From positions 1 through 64,000 of the IMG/VR virus record IMGVR_UViG_3300049215_000527: DNA of 64,000 nucleotides. One strand, 5' to 3'. The position numbers and the translations under genes were made by a program. The notes below the pieces were generated by a model, which saw nothing but the letters and a program-made list of their open reading frames with translations, did not search any database and was not told the DNA's origin. The stretch's first letter is position 1. Every line of letters starts with the position of its first letter. This DNA comes from a virus. Below, one piece after another: positions 6,502-14,537 of this stretch.

Positions 6502-7938
6502 ATGTCAGAGAGAGAAGCCCCGCCGCCATCCAATCTTGAGGCGGAAACGAGCGTTATTGGCGCGGTGTTGCTGGACGCGAGCAACGTTGCCCGGCTATCC
6601 TGGATCACACCAGAGATGTTTACCCATCCGGGGTATGCCCTGGCCTGGCGGGTGATGAACGACCTCACCAGCGAGGGCATTGACGTGGATATATTGACCG
6701 TCACCGAGCGGATGAAGCATATCAAATATGGCGCAGAATATAGCGTCCTGCTGAATCAATCCGTTACGCACACCGCTTCCAGTGAACACGCCCGCCAGTA
6801 TGGCGCGATGGTCCTGAAGGCGTACCAGCAACGCCAATTGCTAGAACTTGCCCAGTATTTTGCCACCCAGGCATATAGCACCACCGATCCGGCGGTGGCG
6901 GGTCAACAGGGCATGACCACGCTCTCGCATCTCTTAGCCCTTTCGCCTGCCCACACCACAGGCCGCAAAACGTATTCCGAGGTGCTTGACCTGTTGCATG
7001 AGGACACGTATACCCGTGCGGAAAAGCCGGATATGACGCTGAAAACGGGTTTTGCTCGCATTGATGCGTGGTCCGGGGGCTTTGAGCCAGGACAATTTAT
7101 CCTCATTGCGGGTCGTCCTGGGAGCGGCAAATCGGCGCTGGCGCTGTCGATGGCGCGGCGTTTCGCTGGGCGCTTTCATCATCAGGGCGCGGGTGCAGTG
7201 GACGTGGTGACAATGGAGATGAGCATGCTCAGTCAGGCACGGCGCATTGTGGCGGCACGCGGCTTGCCCGTCATCGATACCCGCCTCATTCGTACAGGCT
7301 TTCGGGATGAGCAAGATGAGTTTGATGGGCAAGCCTACAGCTATTTTATGGAGATGCTAGAGGCTGACCGCGCCGAAGTGGGTGATGCGCTAGCCTTCCA
7401 CGAGGGCGTTATGACCACCGACCAACTGGCGGTGATTGCGCAAGATGCCAAGACCAACCACGGCATGCAAGTGCTGATCATCGACCAACTGGACTTGTTT
7501 GCGGATACCAACCGTAACGGCGAATATGAGCGGGTCACGAACATCAGCCGGAAACTGAAGCAACTCGCCATGCGTTTGGGTATCATCATCATCTGCTTGG
7601 TGCAACTGAACCGCGAAGTCGAAAAGCGCGGCGACAAACGTCCGCAGCTATCGGATCTGCGGCAATCAGGGCAGCTTGAGCAAGACGCCGATATCGTTAT
7701 GGCGCTCTATCGTCCGGCGTATTATTTCCCGCCGATTGAGGATTGGCCGGAAAAGACCAACGAGGTCTATGCGCAATGGGCCGAATTGTTGACCCTCAAG
7801 TTTCGTGATGGGCAAGCGGACGTATTGACGCCGCTCTGCTTTCAGGGCGCGGCGGCAAGTTACACGGATTGGGACGGTGACGCCTATCCCATCGGCGATA
7901 TCCGCAATTTAGTGGCAGGACGGGAGAAAATGGGATGA
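6502..7938 (+). CDS. dnaB: DnaB-type replicative helicase
   Basis: A 478-aa protein, about normal DnaB length. The N-terminal domain (SNLEAETSVIGAVLLDASNV) is followed by a linker and a RecA-like ATPase core: Walker A GRPGSGKSALALSMARR (about 204-220), LIIDQLDLFAD (Walker B region, about 328-338), and the later block QLSDLRQSGQLEQDADIVMA. As a hexamer it would unwind DNA at the phage fork, loaded by the upstream protein. GGAG precedes the ATG. The stop overlaps the next gene (ATGA). No intein seen. Confidence 0.95.
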   Translation: MSEREAPPPSNLEAETSVIGAVLLDASNVARLSWITPEMFTHPGYALAWRVMNDLTSEGIDVDILTVTERMKHIKYGAEYSVLLNQSVTHTASSEHARQYGAMVLKAYQQRQLLELAQYFATQAYSTTDPAVAGQQGMTTLSHLLALSPAHTTGRKTYSEVLDLLHEDTYTRAEKPDMTLKTGFARIDAWSGGFEPGQFILIAGRPGSGKSALALSMARRFAGRFHHQGAGAVDVVTMEMSMLSQARRIVAARGLPVIDTRLIRTGFRDEQDEFDGQAYSYFMEMLEADRAEVGDALAFHEGVMTTDQLAVIAQDAKTNHGMQVLIIDQLDLFADTNRNGEYERVTNISRKLKQLAMRLGIIIICLVQLNREVEKRGDKRPQLSDLRQSGQLEQDADIVMALYRPAYYFPPIEDWPEKTNEVYAQWAELLTLKFRDGQADVLTPLCFQGAAASYTDWDGDAYPIGDIRNLVAGREKMG

Positions 7939-8276
7939 ACTTGGAAGAACTCATTGACAGTCTTGAAACCCTATTGACGGAGGCCAATCAGGCACAGAAA
8001 GAGTATGAGATGATTGGCTTGACGGCCCAAGAGACCCGTGGCAAGGCGTATATTCGGGTCCGCTCTGCTGCCAGTGAGAGCAACGCCAAAATAACAGAGA
8101 GTTTCATTGATGCGCTCATTGCAATGGATGGCGAAGTCTTGGAAAGCGAGGAATCGCTGATAAACGCCCGCTTTGCTTGGCATGAGGCACAATCCCGCGT
8201 GGAAGTGCAACGGGAGCGCATCAAAGCGAAACGTCTCATAATGCAACAAGAAACCACGTTCAAGGGGATGTACTAA
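7935..8276 (+). CDS. Hypothetical coiled-coil protein
   Basis: A 113-aa, mostly helical, charged protein (LEELIDSLETLLTEANQAQK ... FAWHEAQSRVEVQRERIKAK). It starts at ATG 7935 inside the helicase stop. Its place directly after dnaB suggests a replication or recombination accessory role, but no family is recognised. Confidence 0.6.
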   Translation: MNLEELIDSLETLLTEANQAQKEYEMIGLTAQETRGKAYIRVRSAASESNAKITESFIDALIAMDGEVLESEESLINARFAWHEAQSRVEVQRERIKAKRLIMQQETTFKGMY

Positions 8277-9022
8277 TGCCCACCATCCGCAAGGGCCAAC
8301 CCCTCTTGAATCCGCCCCCGCTGTCGGCCTATGACCGTGTGCTCGCCGATAACCCCTGGCTGGTGCGCTACACGCAGTTGGTGCAGGAGAGCATGGCGAT
8401 AGTGCGGCGCTATTACGCCGCCACCACAGCGGTGCAAGCGGCCCGTATCCTGGCCCAGATCGCGGCGAAAGACGCAGAGATCCGGGCGTTGGGGCAAGCG
8501 CAGGGGTTGCGGCCCTACATCCCGCCCCGCCCAGTGCGCGGCGAGCCAGCGATGACGCTGAGCCAGCCTGCAAAGAAGGTCATGCCAGAGGTTGCGCCAC
8601 CATCGCTCTTTGACAGCGCCACACCGCCCGCCACGGCAGCCAGTGACCACGCTATCTATGTTGATGAGATTGTGCGATGGGATATCAAACCCGCCTCTGG
8701 CGCGGAACGCTATTTCGGCAATGGCAAGCCCTCGTGCCACATGAGCACGCCGGACCACTCGCCAGAGGGTCTGGCGGCGTTGCATCGTTTCGCGGAAAAG
8801 CTGGGCATGCGGCGGTCCTGGTTCCAAAATGACAAGGTGATGCCCCACTATGACCTGACTCCAAGCAAAAGGGCGCTGGCATTGAAGGCGGGTGCGGTCG
8901 GTGTAACGGGCCAAGATATTATCCGGCTGTGCGCGCGCTATGACCTGCGCCAAGAATTGCAAGATGGGGATGCACCAGAGCCAGCACGGCCCGTGTTTGG
9001 GCAGAAGGGGCAAGTGGCATGA
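8276..9022 (+). CDS. DUF4031-domain protein
   Basis: A 248-aa protein. The N-terminal 80 residues are helical and unrecognised. From about residue 120 the sequence fits DUF4031: IYVDEIVRWDI, SCHMSTPDHSPEGLAALHRF, AEKLGMRRSWFQND, then HYDLTPSKRALALKAGAVGV. In that family a short acidic and His pattern is conserved; its biochemical role is not established to my knowledge. It overlaps the preceding and following genes by a few bases. Confidence 0.75.
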   Translation: MPTIRKGQPLLNPPPLSAYDRVLADNPWLVRYTQLVQESMAIVRRYYAATTAVQAARILAQIAAKDAEIRALGQAQGLRPYIPPRPVRGEPAMTLSQPAKKVMPEVAPPSLFDSATPPATAASDHAIYVDEIVRWDIKPASGAERYFGNGKPSCHMSTPDHSPEGLAALHRFAEKLGMRRSWFQNDKVMPHYDLTPSKRALALKAGAVGVTGQDIIRLCARYDLRQELQDGDAPEPARPVFGQKGQVA

Positions 9023-9192
9023 TCTATCTCTCTGGCACGAGCCGCCCGTCCGTGATTGCCGCCTGGGAGCGCGTCATGCCAGGGGTGCCGACCATTGCTG
9101 AAGATGCATCTCCGAAGCGCAAGCGCAAGAAACTTTCAGTATCCTCAGCGGATCGAAGAGCAATGAAGCTGGGTGAGTTTGAGGGATTCTGA
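9019..9192 (+). CDS. Small basic hypothetical protein (57 aa)
   Basis: ATG 9019 overlaps the upstream stop. The protein begins MIYLSGTSRPSVIAAWERVM and contains a very basic run (PKRKRKKLS). No family recognised. Confidence 0.5.
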   Translation: MIYLSGTSRPSVIAAWERVMPGVPTIAEDASPKRKRKKLSVSSADRRAMKLGEFEGF

Positions 9193-9219
9193 GGAAGGCA
9201 GGAAAGGAAGGTAACAGAG

Positions 9220-9426
9220 ATGCCAAAAGGCTATTATCAACGGCGCATCACGCATGTGCCACAGGCACCCGATCCGGTGGTCATTCTCTGGCAACTGATC
9301 CACGAGTTGCCACTGGACACCTGGCAGTGGACAGCCACCAAACGCGAGCAGTGGTTTGCCGCCCTGCACGCATCACTGGATCTGGTCATGGACGTGGTAG
9401 ACGAACCGATAGAGAGTGAGGCATAG
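9220..9426 (+). CDS. Hypothetical protein (68 aa)
   Basis: A good ribosome site (AGGAAAGGAAGG) stands before ATG 9220. The acidic, tryptophan-rich sequence (LWQLIHELPLDTWQWTATKR, EQWFAALHASLDLV) looks like a compact helical domain. No family recognised. The stop abuts the next start. Confidence 0.55.
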   Translation: MPKGYYQRRITHVPQAPDPVVILWQLIHELPLDTWQWTATKREQWFAALHASLDLVMDVVDEPIESEA

Positions 9427-9918
9427 ATGCGCGTATTATCCTTAACCCAGCCCTGGGCGACGTTGGTGGCCTGTGGCGCGAAAAAGATCGAGACTCGTTC
9501 CTGGCAGCCACCTAAGGCCCTCATCGGCCAACGTATTGGCATCCACGCGAGCAAAGGGCTGGCTGATATGACACAGCGCGATTTCAATGATTTGTGCATG
9601 CGCCCTGTGTTTCGTGCGGCATTGGTTGCTGGGTGGAAGGCGGGCCTCATCAAGAGCGCCAAAGAGCACCTCTATCCGTGGGACTTGCCACGCGGCATGA
9701 TCCTCGCCACCGCACGCATCACGGGGTGTTGGTCAACGAATGATGAGGCATTGGTGGATCGGCTGCCAGATGCAGAGCGGGCGTTTGGGAATTATGCCTA
9801 TGACCGCTACATGTGGGCGCTCGATGAGGTGCATGCGCTGGCTGAGCCGATTGCCGCCAAAGGTGCGCTGGGACTGTGGACGTGGCAGCCCCCTGAAGGA
9901 TGGGAGGTGGCAGCATGA
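9427..9918 (+). CDS. ASCH-domain protein
   Basis: A 163-aa protein with the classic ASCH start: LSLTQPWATLVACGAKKIET followed by RSWQPPKALIGQRIGIHAS, and later LATARITGCW. ASCH domains are beta-barrels related to PUA and are thought to bind RNA or modified nucleotides. In phages they sit among accessory genes, as here beside DUF4326. The substrate is unknown. The stop overlaps the next start (ATGA). Confidence 0.85.
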   Translation: MRVLSLTQPWATLVACGAKKIETRSWQPPKALIGQRIGIHASKGLADMTQRDFNDLCMRPVFRAALVAGWKAGLIKSAKEHLYPWDLPRGMILATARITGCWSTNDEALVDRLPDAERAFGNYAYDRYMWALDEVHALAEPIAAKGALGLWTWQPPEGWEVAA

Positions 9919-10451
9919 CCGAACGTGTAGTGCATGTGATGAAAGACGCATATGATTGCTACATTGGCCGTGCCGACCGCTTCCGCCACCTACCCAAGAG
10001 CAAGTGGCACAACCCCTTCGTCATCGGCAAACATGGCGACCGTGCCGAGGTGCTGGCCCGCTACGAAGCATACATCCGCGAGCGGCCCGACCTCATGGCG
10101 GCGTTGCCGGAATTGCGGGGTCTGACGCTCGCGTGCTGGTGTGCAGAGAAGGGCGGCGTCGGTGTCGATGATGAGTTGGTGTGTCATGGGCAGGTGCTCT
10201 TGCGCCTGCTCAGGGAGACGACGCCGATGCTGACGTTGCCACAGGGTCAGTGGTTCGCCCGCAATGGCCCCGGCACGCGCTGGCACATCACCACAGGGCA
10301 TGGCACAGGCATCTGTGGCAAGGTGTTGCACATTGATGCGAAGGGCATGGGGCAACAGGCAGTGCCAGGCGACGTGTGCAAGCGATGCGCACGGCTGGCA
10401 GGCAAAACGAGTTTGCCACATATTGCAGAAATTGGTGGTACTAGGGCTTGA
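9915..10451 (+). CDS. DUF4326-domain protein with a C-terminal extension
   Basis: A 178-aa protein starting at ATG 9915. Residues 3-90 fit DUF4326: VVHVMKDAYDCYIGRADRF, SKWHNPFVIGKHGDRAEVLA, LRGLTLACWCAEKG, then CHGQVLLRL. The remaining 80 residues carry CGKVLHIDAKGMG and VCKRCARLAG, a Cys-rich end resembling the zinc-knuckle tail of the gene at 2139. DUF4326 is common in phages; I know of no proven function. Confidence 0.8.
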   Translation: MTERVVHVMKDAYDCYIGRADRFRHLPKSKWHNPFVIGKHGDRAEVLARYEAYIRERPDLMAALPELRGLTLACWCAEKGGVGVDDELVCHGQVLLRLLRETTPMLTLPQGQWFARNGPGTRWHITTGHGTGICGKVLHIDAKGMGQQAVPGDVCKRCARLAGKTSLPHIAEIGGTRA

Positions 10452-10498
10452 CATTGAATTGATATGGGTGTATAATTCAAATGTCGATAGGGACAAAC
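10448..10498 (+). promoter_or_regulatory. Perfect consensus sigma-70 promoter with a conserved leader
   Basis: TTGACA (10448-10453), 17-bp spacer, TATAAT (10471-10476), then AATGTCGATAGGGACAAAC at 10480-10498. The same 19-base leader, downstream of another perfect promoter, occurs on the minus strand at 43997-44015. It would drive the genes from 10521 and be recognised by the host housekeeping sigma factor. Confidence 0.85.
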
Positions 10499-10520
10499 AA
10501 AACTAAAGAGGAACGAAACA

Positions 10521-10802
10521 GTGATTGACTATGATGACCAGTTGACTTACCACGCCGATCATTCAGCCTATGAGGCGGTAACGCAAGACATAGATGGACG
10601 TGCTGGCATTCTTTCAGTAAATGAAAGCGAATTCGCTGAGGTGGTTGATCGATCTCTCAAGGACGGCGAATTTAGTGACTATGAAGATGCCAAAGAACAT
10701 TATCTGAACATTGCTCTTTGGATCAATCTCGTTGGAGACAATCCTTTTGTATCCTTTGATGTCGATGCTGATGTTGACGAAGAGGATGAAGATAAGGAGT
10801 GA
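10521..10802 (+). CDS. Small acidic hypothetical protein
   Basis: A 93-aa protein with GTG start at 10521 after AGAGGAACG. Strongly acidic (DVDADVDEEDEDKE at the end), a composition seen in DNA-mimic proteins, although no specific match is evident. It is first in line behind the perfect promoter at 10448, so it may be expressed early or in the lysogen. The stop overlaps the next start (GTGA). Confidence 0.6.
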   Translation: MIDYDDQLTYHADHSAYEAVTQDIDGRAGILSVNESEFAEVVDRSLKDGEFSDYEDAKEHYLNIALWINLVGDNPFVSFDVDADVDEEDEDKE

Positions 10803-11038
10803 GCAATAAACATCGCGGCGCACCCCCAGGCAATCGCAACGCCGCCAAAGAGAAACCAGGCTTGCGCGGCACCTTCTATCTCAATGCCGCCGATCTTGAA
10901 GTTGTCGATGCCGCGCTGGTGGCGCAACTCAACTACCATCCGAGTGATGCCGAGCGGCTAGAATTCGCTCGGCATCTCATGCACATGGCACTTCGTGCGT
11001 TGCGCGACAAGCAGGATAATGAGCCGATCATCCTGTGA
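10799..11038 (+). CDS. Hypothetical protein, possible DNA-binding
   Basis: A 79-aa protein starting with GTG 10799. The opening NKHRGAPPGNRNAAKEKPGL resembles the basic, Gly-Asn rich start common in small phage DNA-binding and terminase-small-like proteins. The rest is helical (DAERLEFARHLMHMALRALR). It is coupled to the acidic gene upstream; an acidic/basic pair of this kind could form a complex (inference). Confidence 0.55.
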   Translation: MSNKHRGAPPGNRNAAKEKPGLRGTFYLNAADLEVVDAALVAQLNYHPSDAERLEFARHLMHMALRALRDKQDNEPIIL

Positions 11039-11063
11039 TACGGCTGGCAGAGAGGATAGAGCG

Positions 11064-11453
11064 ATGAGCGAACCTGAGACTTTGGGGATGTTGGTGCGGC
11101 ATGTGTGGATAGCCTGGGCAAAAGAGCAACCGGATGTTGCAGAGCACCCGAACTGGCTGACGGAATGGGCGGATCTGGCAGACCGTGACCGTGAGGTTGA
11201 TAGTCGCATCGGTATGGCAGTGGCAGCGACCTATGAATCAGAACTGGCGGCGTTGCGGGCATGGCGTGCGACTGCGGAGCCGTTGCTGCGGACGTTGGGG
11301 AATCAGGACGTACAGATGACCTATGATGAAAACTACGAATGCCCGCTTGCGTGCGGGGCATATGTTGATCATCCCTCGTTCGCCCACGAACACGCCCCCA
11401 CCTGTCCCATCACCCTGGCGCGGGCATTGCTGGCGACGGGAGGGCAGGGATGA
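11064..11453 (+). CDS. Hypothetical protein
   Basis: A 129-aa protein. ATG 11064 preceded by AGAGGA. Helical first half (ETLGMLVRHVWIAWAKEQPD), then YECPLACGAYVDHPSFAHEH with Cys and His that might bind zinc. No family recognised. The stop overlaps the next ATG. Confidence 0.55.
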   Translation: MSEPETLGMLVRHVWIAWAKEQPDVAEHPNWLTEWADLADRDREVDSRIGMAVAATYESELAALRAWRATAEPLLRTLGNQDVQMTYDENYECPLACGAYVDHPSFAHEHAPTCPITLARALLATGGQG

Positions 11454-11662
11454 GCCAGCGCAAGCTCAAGATCACCAGTGGTGAAAAGGCCCACAGCGCA
11501 CGTGTGCTGGATAGCGAGACGGGGCAAGAAATCGCTGATGTGCTCAGTGTCGATATCCACATGACCGCCGATGGGGTGACGGCGACGATCACCCTCTATC
11601 AGCCTCTCATTGACATTGTGGCTGAGGGCAGCATTCTCAGCATTAAGGACGATCATGACTGA
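11450..11662 (+). CDS. Hypothetical protein (70 aa)
   Basis: A beta-rich small protein (RKLKITSGEKAHSARVLDSE, TATITLYQPLIDIVAEGS), starting at ATG 11450 in an ATGA overlap and overlapping the next gene by 8 bases. No family recognised. Confidence 0.55.
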   Translation: MSQRKLKITSGEKAHSARVLDSETGQEIADVLSVDIHMTADGVTATITLYQPLIDIVAEGSILSIKDDHD

Positions 11663-12101
11663 CGTGCAATCGATCTGCCTGATGGTGATCATCCTGGCGA
11701 GCTTCGCGTTCTTCGCATTCGTGGTGTGGATCGATAGCCGTTCTCCAAAACTTACCCAAATAGGACAAGCCTACTCCGTGTTTGGTTCCTGCTTCACCGA
11801 GACTGCCGTTAGTGCAAGCACCATTGGTCTTAGGATCTCTCCACAGGCGTCGATTTCCGCTGAACTAGCGGTATACTCTCCGGACGATCAACGTGCAGTC
11901 CTGCCGAAAGAACGTGGTTTTTGTTCTCTGCGACCAGACCATCTGTTGGTATTCTACCACAAAAGGGGAGATTTGGGTATGGAAATAGGAATTATTTACA
12001 ACCCCCGACGTGAGCCGCGTGGGCATGGGGCATCGCCCACCAAGACGCCACAGTACCCGCCCAAGGGAGGGCGACCCCCACAGAAACGAGGGCAGCCATG
12101 A
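11655..12101 (+). CDS. Single-pass membrane protein gene disrupted or extended by a TnpB remnant
   Basis: A 148-aa frame. One N-terminal membrane helix (ICLMVIILASFAFFAFVVWI). From about residue 30 to 116 the reading frame runs through a foreign AT-richer segment (11741-12002) that on the minus strand encodes the end of a TnpB protein. The tail (REPRGHGASPTKTPQYPPKG) again looks like phage. Removing the insert would give a short membrane protein with a basic, proline-rich tail. The frame is open through the insert, so a longer hybrid protein may be made. Confidence 0.5.
   Translation: MTDVQSICLMVIILASFAFFAFVVWIDSRSPKLTQIGQAYSVFGSCFTETAVSASTIGLRISPQASISAELAVYSPDDQRAVLPKERGFCSLRPDHLLVFYHKRGDLGMEIGIIYNPRREPRGHGASPTKTPQYPPKGGRPPQKRGQP
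11741..12002 (-). mobile_element. IS200/IS605-family remnant: tnpB 3' end plus right end
   Basis: Read leftward, one frame gives NHVLSAGLHVDRPESIPLVQ then RKSTPVE, and after one frameshift LRPMVLALTAVSVKQEPNTE with a stop at 11771-11773. TPVE and the terminal KQEPNTE are hallmark TnpB C-terminal motifs. The 30 bases after the stop would be the element's right end. Only the tnpB tail and the ends remain, the section that normally encodes the omega RNA scaffold. Boundaries are approximate; the segment is AT-richer than its flanks. Confidence 0.6.
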
Positions 12102-12529
12102 GTGAAGATCCCACCAACTATCTCACGCCCCGTGAGGCGCTAGAGATTGTGGCCGCACACAGCGATGATAAGGCCATGCGGGTGCTGGCCGAGACGACGC
12201 TGACCCATGCACCCTACACCATGACCCATGACGCCGCCGTGGCGCTGTGTGAGCGCATCATGGCCACCCGCGCCGCGCCCCTTGTGACAGGCTGGCAAGC
12301 CACCCCCAAGCTGCTCTTGCACGAAACACTGCGCGGCACCTGGGATGGGGATTGGTCCGTGGTAATAGAGCACCCCCGCTCGCGCTGCTCCTACATCATC
12401 GGCGCGTGGGACGATTGGGAAGTGTGGTTGGCGAGCGATGTTCTGGTCGATGAGTTCGATCAGGATGAGCTATCGCTATGGGACGTGACGCTGGCCGATG
12501 GGCTAGAGGAGGATGAGACCGATGACTGA
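12098..12529 (+). CDS. Hypothetical protein
   Basis: A 143-aa protein starting in an ATGA overlap. A helical N-terminal half (NYLTPREALEIVAAHSDDKA, MRVLAETTLTHAPYTMTHDA) is followed by a tryptophan-rich beta segment (RGTWDGDWSVVIEHPRSRCS, IIGAWDDWEVWLASD). No family recognised. Confidence 0.6.
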   Translation: MSEDPTNYLTPREALEIVAAHSDDKAMRVLAETTLTHAPYTMTHDAAVALCERIMATRAAPLVTGWQATPKLLLHETLRGTWDGDWSVVIEHPRSRCSYIIGAWDDWEVWLASDVLVDEFDQDELSLWDVTLADGLEEDETDD

Positions 12530-12842
12530 GCAAGAGGCACGCGCGGCGCTGCTACACGTCCTGGCGGCGCGGTCAGGGGGACTGGCGAAGGATGAAGCGG
12601 CGCGACTTGCAGCGCAGGCGATCATCCTTGTGGGAATGCACTTCCAGCAGAAGGTTATTCCAGCCATGCAAATGGTGGGTAATCTGTTCAGTATCGCCAT
12701 TGAGCGCACCGCTGCATCGTTTGCGCAGTTTGGTCGCCTGTATCTCTACAGCGCGGTTATGGCACGCCACCGACGCCGTGCCGAGCAGTTGCGTGTGCTG
12801 GCGTTGCCCGCGCCGCAAGAGAAAGAGCAGGACGACCGATGA
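12522..12842 (+). CDS. Hypothetical helical protein
   Basis: A 106-aa protein; ATG 12522 overlaps the upstream stop (ATG 12513 is an alternative). Helical throughout, with an amphipathic section (AIILVGMHFQQKVIPAMQMV, GNLFSIAIERTAASFAQFG) and a basic end. No family recognised. Confidence 0.55.
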   Translation: MTEQEARAALLHVLAARSGGLAKDEAARLAAQAIILVGMHFQQKVIPAMQMVGNLFSIAIERTAASFAQFGRLYLYSAVMARHRRRAEQLRVLALPAPQEKEQDDR

Positions 12843-12846
12843 TGAA

Positions 12847-12987
12847 ATGCGTAAGTGGGTACAGATCCTTGCGAACGCGATGGCCATTGCCGCTGGGTAT
12901 AGTTGTCATGGACGTAACTCACGTCCTATCAACCCATTTCAGGTGGGATATCACGGAATAGAAGTACTCAAAGAGCCAACAGAATAG
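12847..12987 (+). CDS. Small hypothetical protein (46 aa)
   Basis: Starts MRKWVQILANAMAIAAGYSC and continues HGRNSRPINPFQVGYHGIEV. A competing frame starts at ATG 12839 in an ATGA overlap and ends at 12961 (40 aa); I prefer 12847 because its composition is more protein-like. Low certainty either way. Confidence 0.35.
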   Translation: MRKWVQILANAMAIAAGYSCHGRNSRPINPFQVGYHGIEVLKEPTE

Positions 12988-12989
12988 CC

Positions 12990-13027
12990 GTTGATAATGA
13001 GGGTAAACAACGACTATTTATCGTCAA
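12990..13027. promoter_or_regulatory. Imperfect dyad upstream of the integrase
   Basis: GTTGATAAT (12990-12998) and ATTTATCGTCAAC (13015-13027) are related in inverted orientation with one extra base. It lies between the upstream operon and the integrase ribosome site (AAGGAGG at 13034-13040), so it could be a regulator or recombinase arm site. Confidence 0.25.
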
Positions 13028-13045
13028 CTAAAGAAGGAGGCAGTG

Positions 13046-13984
13046 ATGGGGACAAAGCTACAAATCGTCGTACCTGAGACGCCCTACACCCCGATCATTC
13101 GGATGGTGCTTGATGGCTTGGATAGTCTGCATTCCCAGCGGGCCTATGAACGGGCCTTAAACGACTTTCTGGCCTGGTATCATGAGGCGGGCCACCGCGA
13201 ATTGAAACGCAGCATTGTTGCGAGTTATATCGCCTATCTGCGCGATAGCCTGGGAATGGCCCCTGCTTATATCAATCTGCGCCTCGTTGCTATCCGGCGT
13301 TTAGTGCGTGAGGCGGCGGAAAATAACCTGCTTGATCAGCAAACGGCTATGGCTATCGAGCGGCTCAAGGGGGTGCGGGATGAGGGGCATCGCACGGGGG
13401 TGTGGCTTACTCGTGGCCAGGCGACCGACCTCATCAATACTCCTGACACGGCAACGGTGAAAGGATTGCGGGATCGGGCCGTGCTGGCAACGCTCATCGG
13501 GGCCGGACTGCGGCGCGAGGAATTAACCAATCTCACGTTTGCCCACATTCAGCAACGTGATGGGCGCTGGGCCATTATCAACATCGTGGGCAAACGGAAT
13601 AAAGTCCGCAGTGTCCCGATTGCCCCGTGGAACAAAGTCTACTTAGATGCGTGGGCCACAGCGGCGCATCTCACGGAAGGGGCCATATTTCGGGCAATGG
13701 ATCGTGGCGACCATGTGACACCCAAACCGCTCTCGCCGCAGAGCATCATGGATATCGTGAAGCAGTACATTGACGAGTCTGGCTTGAGTGGGATCGCCGA
13801 TGCCGCGCCCCACGATCTGCGGCGTACCTTCGCGCAGCTAGCCCGTAAGGGCGGGGCGTCGCTGGAACAGATCTCCATTAACTTAGGTCATGAGAGCATC
13901 GAGACGACGCAACGGTACCTGGGCATCGAGCAAGATTTTATTGATGCACCCTGCGATCACCTAGGGTTACAACTCAGTGCCTAG
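13046..13984 (+). CDS. int: Tyrosine recombinase / phage integrase
   Basis: A 312-aa protein. The N-terminal SAM-like core-binding domain (SQRAYERALNDFLAWYHEAG) is followed by the catalytic domain: first Arg in GAGLRREELTNL, beta-strand Lys in VGKRNKVRSVPIA, HxxR in APHDLRRTFAQLARKG, then LGHESIETTQRYLGI with the catalytic Tyr. It would integrate and excise the genome by site-specific recombination. AAGGAGG five bases before ATG 13046 favours that start over GTG 13043. No attP core could be identified. Confidence 0.93.
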   Translation: MGTKLQIVVPETPYTPIIRMVLDGLDSLHSQRAYERALNDFLAWYHEAGHRELKRSIVASYIAYLRDSLGMAPAYINLRLVAIRRLVREAAENNLLDQQTAMAIERLKGVRDEGHRTGVWLTRGQATDLINTPDTATVKGLRDRAVLATLIGAGLRREELTNLTFAHIQQRDGRWAIINIVGKRNKVRSVPIAPWNKVYLDAWATAAHLTEGAIFRAMDRGDHVTPKPLSPQSIMDIVKQYIDESGLSGIADAAPHDLRRTFAQLARKGGASLEQISINLGHESIETTQRYLGIEQDFIDAPCDHLGLQLSA

Positions 13985-14006
13985 TCTTGTATATAAGGTA
14001 GGGGCT

Positions 14007-14086
14007 TGACAGCGTGTAAGGGGAATTAAACGACATTGGAGAGCACTAGCCATTCAGTGCCGCAACCATAACCATATGGTATACTA
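14007..14086 (+). promoter_or_regulatory. Candidate promoter/operator of the XRE gene
   Basis: GGGGCTTGACA near 14003-14013 resembles the start of the two perfect promoters in this window but lacks a good -10 box. About 60 bases on lies the dyad ACCATATGGT followed by TATACT, a more likely -10 region. The dyad would suit an operator for the adjacent XRE regulator. Confidence 0.35.
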
Positions 14087-14133
14087 TCCATAAGCAAGCC
14101 TTGTGGTGATGTTGTTGATTGAGGAGCCTCCCC

Positions 14134-14409
14134 ATGACCGATCCCGCTCGCCCCCCCCGCTTTGCCCCAGGTGAAATGAAACGGCTGCGTAAATCGGCGG
14201 GCCTCAGCCAAGAGAAGGTTGCCGAATTGATGCAGTATTCCGTGTGGCAGATTCGCCGCTGGGAAAAGGGTACCCCCATCATCAGCCTAGAGAACGCCGA
14301 ACACTTCTGCCGTATCATCAAAGAACGTGCCATGCGCGAAGACACGTTGCGGAATGACATTGACACCCTCTCCTTCCCCCAGCAACCCCCACTGGAAAAA
14401 GCCTCCTAG
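14134..14409 (+). CDS. XRE/Cro-family helix-turn-helix regulator
   Basis: A 91-aa protein. Residues 8-65 form a Cro/CI-type domain: APGEMKRLRKSAGLSQEKVA, ELMQYSVWQIRRWEKGTPI, then SLENAEHFCRIIKE. The start is ATG 14134 after GAGGAG. It is probably a repressor or Cro-like switch component, placed after the integrase. It lacks the peptidase domain of full CI repressors. Confidence 0.8.
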   Translation: MTDPARPPRFAPGEMKRLRKSAGLSQEKVAELMQYSVWQIRRWEKGTPIISLENAEHFCRIIKERAMREDTLRNDIDTLSFPQQPPLEKAS

Positions 14410-14537
14410 AACGCCCCAGTATTGTGCGGTGTTCCGCTCTGGTGCCAACGCCCCATCTCCTGTACGCTTGATATGGGTGAGTGTGCGGTGTCTTTTGCCT
14501 TTCTGGCCGTTACGCTCTCCTTATCGGAGGCGACGCC

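Noticed and set aside
12839-12961. 40-codon frame starting in an ATGA overlap
   Set aside because: Start style fits the operon but composition is poorer than the overlapping frame from 12847.
13985-14133. attP site next to the integrase
   Set aside because: No clear core with flanking arm sites or tRNA-end match could be defined from this sequence alone.
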